The notes beneath the pieces were generated by a model, which did no database searches, was not told the DNA's origin, and was given only the letters and a program-made list of their open reading frames with translations. Source: Candidatus Sulfopaludibacter sp. SbA3 (GTDB lineage Bacteria; Acidobacteriota; Terriglobia; 20CM-2-55-15). Taken from it: DNA of 11,777 bases. The first letter of the stretch is position 1, and each line of letters starts with the position of its first letter. Both the position numbers and the translations under genes were made by a program. Shown piece after piece: positions 7,501 through 11,777 of the stretch. Location: NCBI GenBank assembly GCA_945861845.1, contig CAMAWS010000048.1:1-11777 (forward strand), given 5' to 3'.

Positions 7501-8457
7501 ACCTTGCCGGGCTTCGTTCGTGAGAACGGTCCCGACGAAATTCTGTTTCGCAACCCATCGCTGTTCGTCGACAAGGACGAAGAAAAATGTTTTGTTCTTG
7601 ATGATGGGGCCGCCGAGGCGCCCGCCTACCTGGTTCCGGTTTTCCCAGTCCGCCTTGATGCCGTTAAAATTGTTGAACCAGTTCGCACCGTCGAGCGCCG
7701 AGTTCCGGTTGAACCAGAACACGGACCCCCGGAAATCGTTCGTTCCCGAGCGCGTCACCATCTGAACCTGGCCTGAACCGCGGGTCGCTTCGGCGTCCAC
7801 TGTACCGGTTGTGATTTTGACTTCTTCGACCAGGTCTGAACTCGTGTAGGTCGTTGCGAATGTCCCCTGGTTGTATCGTCCCGCGGAAACGTTGAAGCCG
7901 TCGCGGCTGACAACCACCTGGCTGATGCGGCCGCCGGCGAAGTAGCCGTCGATGTCGCCATCCGTCGGCCCCGAACCGCCCACTCCGCGGATCAACTCCA
8001 GCACGTTGCGATCGCCGGTAGGCAATTCACGAACCTGCATTTCCGGCAGGACTGTACCAATCGAAGACGATGTCGTGATCAGCGCGCCGCCAGCATCGGC
8101 GGTCACGTCCACTGTCGTCGCGACTTCGCCTACCTGAAGCATGAAGTTCAACCTCACCTGCTGAGCGCCGCCCAGGGTGACGTTGTTATTGGTTGCAGTC
8201 TGGAAACCGGGCAGCGTGGCAGTCACCTGGTACGTGCCCGTCTGCAGCGCGGGAAACACATACGTACCGGTTTCGTTCGTCAGGACCATATTGACAATTC
8301 CCGTGCCGACGTTACGCGCAGTAACCTCAACCCCCGGAATCAGGGCGCCCGTTGGGTCGGAAACCGTACCTCCCAATGTTGCATTGCTTGTCTGAGAGTA
8401 CGCAGCCGATGAGGTAAGGATCAAAATAAGCAGAAAAAGTGCACTGAATTTCTTCAT
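4579..8457 (-). CDS. Oar-like TonB-dependent outer-membrane receptor
   Basis: I place the start at the ATG at 8457 (1292 residues). It follows a GGGAGTG ribosome-binding site by five bases and opens a clean signal peptide (MKKFSALFLLILIL, cleavage near residue 21); an in-frame ATG 90 bases further up adds residues that spoil the signal peptide. Residues about 25-108 form a carboxypeptidase-regulatory-like beta-sandwich (GGTVSDPTGALIPGVEV). Residues about 120-240 are the plug (VRELPTGDRNVLELIRG; SSDLVEEVKITTGTVDAEATRG). The rest is a very long beta-barrel rich in Asn, Gly and aromatic residues, ending in RRVTMGARLNF with a terminal Phe that fits the BAM insertion signal. The family imports or handles large ligands using TonB energy; in Acidobacteriota such receptors are numerous and often linked to sugars, proteins or metals. 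The substrate cannot be read from sequence. It is transcribed away from the DUF6152 run, sharing a 317-bp intergenic region, and is closed by its own terminator. Confidence 0.92.
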   Translation of the reverse strand: MKKFSALFLLILILTSSAAYSQTSNATLGGTVSDPTGALIPGVEVTARNVGTGIVNMVLTNETGTYVFPALQTGTYQVTATLPGFQTATNNNVTLGGAQQVRLNFMLQVGEVATTVDVTADAGGALITTSSSIGTVLPEMQVRELPTGDRNVLELIRGVGGSGPTDGDIDGYFAGGRISQVVVSRDGFNVSAGRYNQGTFATTYTSSDLVEEVKITTGTVDAEATRGSGQVQMVTRSGTNDFRGSVFWFNRNSALDGANWFNNFNGIKADWENRNQVGGRLGGPIIKNKTFFFVLVDEQRWVAKQNFVGTVLTNEARQGIFRFFPGVDNQNVFQNVPTVDRSGNPVRPAAATGSLQSINLFSYDSNRAGFDPTGYMQSVIARMPRPNDFTVGDGLNTAGIRFTRRISGQDLSDGNGYDQNNRDQINVRLDHNFNASNKASFVYTYERGLNHTAQAGLMQWPDGYDGANRKHPRLYNFSLVSTLSSNVVNELRVGFRAHKIQSWAPWYVGREGYTGEVTEESAKEAFSLLPKYNGLPLQVIPQFYGQGYMQFSAGFGSTRGSWSPLLSYGDTISWVSGKHAFKAGGEFRRDRTDGWNDNNFTPYATIGAGNFQAPITTITVPGLSNNNSTNARNVLYNLAGSIDNIRQGFDLVSSSGPLAFKGYQDGITLKKRDWRANEFSGFFKDDWKVSSNLSLNLGIHYEYFGVPYEGRGLAGRVVNGYNGLCGIGCGALTTVELVGKNSPSPEKQLFNDDWNNFAPAVGFSYSVPGLGRSTVLRGGYGVSYTGAQIKGAMGAGGLDAGGGTLPGLAGITGGNGLTYTQTAYWNLANVRLPYAPQFQPLAAVPLTDSRTLTMNTYEPNRVSPYVQNFNLSIQTELMNNLLLDVSYVGSKSTKLYGRDDLNYTKIQGAFLDAFNVTRAGGNAPLFDQMLRGMNIPGAGVVNGTTVTGSQALRLYTPTRTLLADGSVGGMANVLNTSTAITGQGGGFIRNSGLFPENYLVMNPQFASAGLNGNLSNSTYHSLQVQMTKRLSHGITNRTGYTWSRTIGLSNDDNNLAARDPLNRNLDKSVLAFHRTHNITSNGTFEMPFGPGRALLGSTSGWLSRIVERWQLGGVLSWSSGAPLTIAASGLMNIYQQAVNTPMIVGELPNGKVTRMTDGSLPTYFPTLRLGAAGSDPGRASVTTTNTLSTAYTNRAIFDAAGNPVLINPGPGQIGSLGIRTIEGPGRLDFDMNLLKRVRIAEAREFEFRLDVVNVLNHPVFGAPNVDMNNAQFGRITTAGSGRRVTMGARLNF

Positions 8458-8774
8458 TGTTCCACTCCCAAGCACTACCAATAGATTTAAGGTGAGGGCT
8501 GACTCGATCGAATCAGGCCGCCAAGGTAAACAATCATGCCACGACAAAAGACCTCAACACCACTTTAATAACCCTGGAAACACATGCCCTGAAAGCGGAG
8601 CGACAAGGAGGGCGGATCACTGCTGCAAACGTTCACTCGCTGTCCGCCGTGGCAACAATCGCGCGCTTGCCAGTTTCGCGATGTTTCGTCATAATCACCC
8701 GGATTTTGTAAGTACGGTCATTCGGATTATCCAGCCACGGTCGTCTGTTTCTGATGGAGAGAAGAGGAGGGTTG
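8458..8774. other. Divergent intergenic region, receptor / DUF6152 cluster
   Basis: This 317-bp region separates the divergently read receptor and secreted-protein run and must hold both sets of promoters. The plus-strand promoter is recognisable (8667-8695). For the minus strand I see no convincing -35/-10 pair. No RNA gene or strong repeat is visible. Confidence 0.6.
8667..8695 (+). promoter_or_regulatory. Sigma70-like promoter of the secreted-protein run
   Basis: TTGCCA at 8667-8672 and CATAAT at 8690-8695 each match five of six consensus bases and are separated by exactly 17 bases. Transcription would start near 8702, giving a leader of about 73 bases before the first gene at 8775. No other pair of this quality was seen in the divergent region. 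Confidence 0.5.
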
Positions 8775-9176
8775 ATGCGAGCTCGAACGTTCCTGCTAGC
8801 GAGTCTAGTTGCGTGTTTCTTCGCGGTGGTTTCCGGGTTTGCGCAGGAAGGTCACCCGCTGAAGGGCACATGGTCCGGCGATTGGGGATCGTCGGCAGAT
8901 AATCGAACCCACCTGACATTCGTCATGAACTGGGACGGCAAGAATGTAACTGGCATCGTCAACCCCGGGCCAAATTCCTTTCCAATCAAAAGCGTTGTTC
9001 TTGATGTGACGAACTGGACAGTCCGGATCGAAGCGGACACAAAAGACCCGTCAGGGGCTTCCGTTGCGATCACTGCACAGGGGAAATTGGAAGACCTTGA
9101 GTCGTACCATCGTACGCTTACAGGCACGTGGCGCCAGGGCGCCACGCAGGGTGATTTCAAACTCACCAGGGATTAG
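8775..9176 (+). CDS. Small exported protein of unknown function
   Basis: A 133-residue protein with a signal peptide (MRARTFLLASLVACFFAVV, likely cleavage after GFA at residue 23). The start at 8775 is chosen because AGGAGG lies five bases upstream and the signal peptide begins there; an ATG at 8754 would only add charged residues. The mature part (about 110 residues) looks all-beta: GTWSGDWG near the N-terminus, a middle stretch MNWDGKNVTGIVNPG, then TLTGTWRQGATQGDFKLTRD at the C-terminus. The two TGTW/GTW strands suggest a small barrel or lipocalin-like sandwich. I recognise it only as a conserved hypothetical type. It is first in the four-gene run; its stop is 3 bases before the upstream ATG of the next gene, so the two are surely co-transcribed. 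Confidence 0.8.
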   Translation: MRARTFLLASLVACFFAVVSGFAQEGHPLKGTWSGDWGSSADNRTHLTFVMNWDGKNVTGIVNPGPNSFPIKSVVLDVTNWTVRIEADTKDPSGASVAITAQGKLEDLESYHRTLTGTWRQGATQGDFKLTRD

Positions 9177-9203
9177 AGAATGCGAGCACTTGGAGAAAAG
9201 GTA

Positions 9204-10319
9204 ATGAAGACCCGCGGGCTTGTGGCTGCAGTCCTGACACTGCTCATGTTGCTGGCAGCGCCGCTATCGGCGCATCACTCCTTCACCGCAACCTATGACA
9301 GCGGGCGGAAAGTAACCCTCCGCGGAACCGTTACGCGGATCGACTGGGTGAACCCCCATGCCTACTTCTATATTAATGTTACGGACGCGAGCGGCATTGT
9401 TACGAACTGGGCGCTGGAATTCGGAAACATTTTCGATCTGGAACGGAGCGGGTGGACTGAAGAGTCGCTCCCGATAGGCGAGGCAGTCGCTGTGGAAGGC
9501 GTCCCGGCGAGAGGTCCTGCGAGACGGGCTTATGCGCAGTCGGTCACCCGCGCATCCGGTCAGCGATTGTTTGCGATAACCCAGCGGCCTGCACCGCCAG
9601 CCCGCCCCGAGCCCGCTCCGCGCTGGCCTGATGGCAAAGTGCGATTGGGCCCAGCACCTGGAAAGAAAGGATACTGGGGGCCTGCCAGCGCGGTTGGCCT
9701 GGTCGAGCGGACTGGCGCGCCGATCGCCATGAACGCCGACGCCATACTGGACAACATTTCCGATGCGGACCGTGTGGCTCCATTCCAGCCATGGGCCAAA
9801 GCTTTATACGAACGGCGCCAACGCCGCCTCCTGCAAGACGATCCGCTCACTCGGTGCCTTCCTCCAGGCGGACCTCGGCAGTTTCACACGCCCTACGGTA
9901 TTCAGATGGTCGAACAGCGTGAGGTGAACCGCATCCTGGTGCTCCTGGGAGGCGGCAACCGCAACTGGCACGTCATAAATACGGATGGACGCCCGGTCGG
10001 CCAGGCCGCGGAGGTCGTTCCTACCTTCTACGGGACTTCTGTCGGCCATTGGGAGGGTGATACACTCGTTGTCGAAACTGTCGGATTCAATGACAAGTTC
10101 TGGTTTACCAGCGGTGGGCTCCCGCATACCGACGCATTGCATTTGACCGAGCGTATTTCAAGGCCCGATCTGAATACATTGAGATACGACGTGACCGTGG
10201 ATGATCCTGGAGCGTATAGTCGGCCTTGGACGGGCGGCTGGACCCTCCAGTGGGTTCCGGACGAAGAGATTCAGGAATACTTTTGCGAAGAGAATGCCGA
10301 ATCAACGTTCGATCGCTAG
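9204..10319 (+). CDS. Exported fusion: DUF6152 domain plus second unnamed domain
   Basis: With the start at 9204 the protein has 371 residues and a clear signal peptide (MKTRGLVAAVLTLLMLL, cleavage after LSA at 23); an ATG at 9180 (379 residues) is possible but pads the signal peptide, and GGAGAAAAGG precedes the chosen start. Residues 24-125 are DUF6152-like: HHSF at the mature N-terminus, LRGTVTRIDWVNPHAYFYINV and a GW...IGEAV stretch. After a Pro-rich linker (127-140) comes a second domain (about 140-365) with PRWPDGK, QPWAKALY, RCLPPGGPRQ, HVINTDGRP, GHWEGDTLVVETVGFND, LHLTERISR and VTVDDPGAYSRPWTGG. Its only cysteines, C218 and C361, could form a disulfide. No known catalytic signature is recognised and the function is unknown. 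The two halves are homologous to the next two genes, so this is their natural fusion. It probably acts in the periplasm or outside. Confidence 0.85.
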   Translation: MKTRGLVAAVLTLLMLLAAPLSAHHSFTATYDSGRKVTLRGTVTRIDWVNPHAYFYINVTDASGIVTNWALEFGNIFDLERSGWTEESLPIGEAVAVEGVPARGPARRAYAQSVTRASGQRLFAITQRPAPPARPEPAPRWPDGKVRLGPAPGKKGYWGPASAVGLVERTGAPIAMNADAILDNISDADRVAPFQPWAKALYERRQRRLLQDDPLTRCLPPGGPRQFHTPYGIQMVEQREVNRILVLLGGGNRNWHVINTDGRPVGQAAEVVPTFYGTSVGHWEGDTLVVETVGFNDKFWFTSGGLPHTDALHLTERISRPDLNTLRYDVTVDDPGAYSRPWTGGWTLQWVPDEEIQEYFCEENAESTFDR

Positions 10320-10331
10320 GAGAAAACAACG

Positions 10332-10724
10332 ATGAGACATTACGCACTTGGTTTGTTGGCAGTGAGCCTGGGAATGGCGCTGGCTGTGGCGCCGCTCATG
10401 GCGCACCACTCTTTTGACGCGGAATACGACGCCGCGAAGACGGCGAATCTCAAGGGATTCGTTACGAAGATCGAATGGGGTAATCCGCACGCCCATGTCT
10501 TCATTAATGTCGAAGACAAGTCTGGAAAAGTCAGCAGCTACTCCATTGAACTCGGCCCGCCATACGCACTCGTGCGGGGCGGCTGGCAGCGGACTACGGT
10601 GAACATCGGCGACAGCATCACCATGGAGAACGTGGCCCTGGCGAAAGATGGAAGCAACAAGGCGGGCGCCACCCGGGATTCCGTTTTGGTTCTGTCCACC
10701 GGCACGAAAATGGTCCTGAGGTAA
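10332..10724 (+). CDS. Stand-alone DUF6152-type exported protein
   Basis: A 130-residue protein with a signal peptide (hydrophobic residues 5-20, cleavage after LMA at 24) whose mature part begins HHSFDAEYD and continues KGFVTKIEWGNPHAHVFINVEDKSG. It aligns end to end with the N-terminal domain of the preceding fusion gene, keeping the HHSF and NPH motifs and the GGW...NIGDSI region. The family is an exported beta-rich domain with no assigned function that I know of. GGAG upstream of the ATG overlaps the stop of the preceding gene (TAGGAG), and only 12 bases separate them. The gap to the next gene is 6 bases, so all are one operon. Metal binding through the clustered histidines is my inference, not established. 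Confidence 0.85.
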   Translation: MRHYALGLLAVSLGMALAVAPLMAHHSFDAEYDAAKTANLKGFVTKIEWGNPHAHVFINVEDKSGKVSSYSIELGPPYALVRGGWQRTTVNIGDSITMENVALAKDGSNKAGATRDSVLVLSTGTKMVLR

Positions 10725-10730
10725 GGCTAT

Positions 10731-11462
10731 ATGATCGGCCATTTCAGAACTGTAGCTGTGGCGTTGCTGCTGTCCATGCTGGCACTACCTGCCTTGGCCC
10801 AGGATGCCACCCCACGCTGGCCGGACGGGCATCCAAACCTGGGATCCGCACCCGAAGCCAAGGGTTACTTTGAAACTCGTCCGGGTGGAGGAGGCGGAGG
10901 CGCCCTGGCTTATCCGCGTCCAGCAGCCATGCCCTTGCAACCCTGGGCGAAGGCGCTGACCGCGTACCGCGATTCCCTCGTTGAATTCTATCCACCCGGA
11001 GTGCGTTGCAAGCCCACTGGCGGACCGGGATTCTTCGGTGCGGCAGGCTTTGAAATCGTTCAGTCGCCCGATCTGCAGCAGATCTTCCTGCTGAACATAA
11101 CGGGACCGCATTCCTGGCGTGTTGTCTATATGGATGGGCGCCAGCACCCCGCAAAACTTCGGCCAACCTATTTCGGGCATTCCATCGGTCGATGGGAAGG
11201 AGACACTCTCGTCATCGATACTGTCGGCTTTAACGAAAAGGCCTGGCTGCGAGGCACATTTCCGACCACCACACAACTGCACACCGTCGAACGGATCACA
11301 CGCGCGAATCTCCAGTCGTTCCGGTATGAGGTGACGGTTGAAGATCCCGGAGCCCTCACCGCGCCCTACAGCGGAGGATTTGAGATCACTCCCATGACCG
11401 CATCGTTGTGGATCAAGGATGGAGAGCCGTTCGAATACATCTGCCAGGATATTGGCGGCTAG
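10731..11462 (+). CDS. Stand-alone second-domain exported protein
   Basis: A 243-residue protein with a signal peptide (cleavage near ALA at 23) and a mature part homologous to the C-terminal domain of the fusion protein at 9204-10319. Shared blocks in order: PRWPDG (28-33), QPWAKAL (70-76), the RC.P.GGP block (92-99), MDGR (134-137), GRWEGDTLVIDTVGFNEKAW (153-172), LHTVERITR (183-191) and VTVEDPGALTAPYSGG (201-216). The two cysteines (C93 in VRCKP and C238 in EYICQD) match C218 and C361 of the fusion. A Gly-rich stretch (52-58) replaces the fusion's insert. Function unknown; it has neither a recognised hydrolase motif nor a membrane anchor. The ribosome-binding site (AAGG) overlaps the stop of the preceding gene. 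It ends the operon directly before a strong hairpin. Confidence 0.85.
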   Translation: MIGHFRTVAVALLLSMLALPALAQDATPRWPDGHPNLGSAPEAKGYFETRPGGGGGGALAYPRPAAMPLQPWAKALTAYRDSLVEFYPPGVRCKPTGGPGFFGAAGFEIVQSPDLQQIFLLNITGPHSWRVVYMDGRQHPAKLRPTYFGHSIGRWEGDTLVIDTVGFNEKAWLRGTFPTTTQLHTVERITRANLQSFRYEVTVEDPGALTAPYSGGFEITPMTASLWIKDGEPFEYICQDIGG

Positions 11463-11463
11463 A

Positions 11464-11526
11464 GAAAAGGGCCGAGTTCGGTGTCGCAACGCAAGCCTTG
11501 CTGCGACACCGAACTCGGCCCTTTTC
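11464..11526 (+). terminator. 25-bp perfect hairpin, bidirectional terminator
   Basis: Arms 11464-11488 and 11502-11526 are perfect 25-base reverse complements around a 13-base loop that itself can pair (gcaa...ttgc). The plus-strand arm ends in four Ts, and the minus-strand arm also ends in Ts. It begins two bases after the stop of the last operon gene and lies 17 bases from the end of the minus-strand lysine-rich ORF, so it probably ends both transcripts. The arms are unusually long for a simple terminator. Confidence 0.8.
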
Positions 11527-11542
11527 ATTCAGCCCGGAAAAA

Positions 11543-11602
11543 TCAGGCCTTCTTTTTCTTCGGCTTCTTTTTTTCTCGCTTCGGTCTATTTTGACTTCCC
11601 AT
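11543..11602 (-). CDS. Tiny lysine-rich ORF (19 aa)
   Basis: On the minus strand an ATG opens MGSQNRPKREKKKPKKKKA and then a stop. The RPKREKKKPKKKK pattern is one I recall from short lysine-rich hypothetical proteins of many bacteria, where it is usually the tail of a slightly longer protein. No ribosome-binding site is clear before this ATG, and the in-frame sequence upstream does not look protein-like, so either the ORF is this short or it is a remnant. If made, so basic a peptide would most likely bind nucleic acid. It converges on the operon terminator and diverges from the acetyltransferase gene. Confidence 0.35.
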   Translation of the reverse strand: MGSQNRPKREKKKPKKKKA

Positions 11603-11647
11603 GACGGAAGTATGCCACGCTTTTTGAGCCGCACCTATCGAGATTCG

Positions 11648-11777
11648 ATGATGGATCTGCAACCAACGCTCACAGGTTCCCTGCTTACGCTTCGGCCTCT
11701 CGCCCCGCGGGATTTTCCCGCTCTATTCGCCGCGGCTTCCGACCCGCGAATCTGGGAGATTCACCCGGTACCCGATC
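11648..11777 (+). CDS. GNAT-family N-acetyltransferase, N-terminal part
   Basis: The frame from 11648 reads MMDLQPTLTGSLLTLRPLAP, then RDFPALFAAASDPRIWEIHPVPD, and runs off the right edge after 43 codons. This is the opening of a GNAT acetyltransferase of the RimJ/RimL-like group (L.G..L.LRPL..DF..L...ASDP.IW), which transfers acetyl from acetyl-CoA to an amine. The acetyl-CoA-binding motif lies beyond the window, so the substrate cannot be guessed. Alternative in-frame starts are the ATGs at 11612 and 11651; I favour 11648 or 11651 because homologs start close to the LQPTL segment. It does not belong to the secreted-protein operon, which is closed by the hairpin at 11464-11526. Confidence 0.75.
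   Translation, partial: MMDLQPTLTGSLLTLRPLAPRDFPALFAAASDPRIWEIHPVPD

Noticed and set aside
7045..7776. 243-codon open frame on the plus strand
   Set aside because: Antisense to the receptor barrel; same shadow composition and no ribosome-binding site or domain.
8458..8547. 30-codon N-terminal extension of the receptor
   Set aside because: The added residues place charged and polar sequence before the signal peptide, and a good ribosome-binding site precedes the internal ATG at 8457.
9123..9147. Palindromic stretch tggcgccagggcgcca
   Set aside because: It lies inside the coding part of the small exported protein with no T-run or site logic, so it is more likely a codon-level coincidence.
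1..11777. CRISPR array, tRNA or rRNA gene
   Set aside because: No regularly spaced repeats, cloverleaf-type arms or rRNA-like sequence were noticed on either strand by eye.

Overview
The window looks like a piece of an Acidobacteriota chromosome (family-level inference, no search run). The pointers are a very large Oar-type TonB-dependent receptor with an N-terminal carboxypeptidase-regulatory-like domain, a DUF1592-type fragment, a C-terminal fragment of a surface protein type I associate with Acidobacteriota, and a cluster of secreted DUF6152-type proteins. GC content is high in the receptor and ankyrin genes and visibly lower around the toxin-antitoxin pair (about 42-47% in three 60-base lines counted there, against 73% in one line of the ankyrin gene).

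Layout. Positions 1-2460 form a patchy, partly decayed accessory region read on the minus strand. It holds a 5'-truncated DUF1592 fragment running off the left edge, a perfect 14-bp hairpin next to its broken end, a J-domain/Zn-ribbon/PilZ fusion protein, a VapC-type PIN toxin with its overlapping antitoxin, and a headless C-terminal piece of a surface protein. Positions 2628-4520 encode a secreted PpiC-like/ankyrin/TPR protein. It starts only five bases after the U-tract of the terminator of the next gene upstream, the 1292-residue TonB-dependent receptor (4579-8457).

A 317-bp divergent intergenic region (8458-8774) carries a good sigma70-like promoter for the plus strand. It opens a tight four-gene run (8775-11462), all with signal peptides: a small 133-aa protein, a fusion of a DUF6152-type domain with a second, unnamed secreted domain, then a stand-alone DUF6152-type protein and a stand-alone copy of the second domain. 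A 25-bp perfect hairpin closes this run. Beyond it are a tiny lysine-rich ORF on the minus strand and the start of a GNAT acetyltransferase cut by the right edge.

How the genes may work together (inference). The divergent receptor and the secreted four-gene run could form one envelope system, with the receptor moving a ligand across the outer membrane and the secreted proteins binding or processing it. The fused and split versions of the same two domains lying side by side are the strongest sign that these domains act together. Both DUF6152-type proteins are predicted to begin with His-His after signal peptidase cleavage and keep a further NPH motif, so metal binding is a testable idea. This receptor/DUF6152 locus is the best candidate here for an undescribed system.
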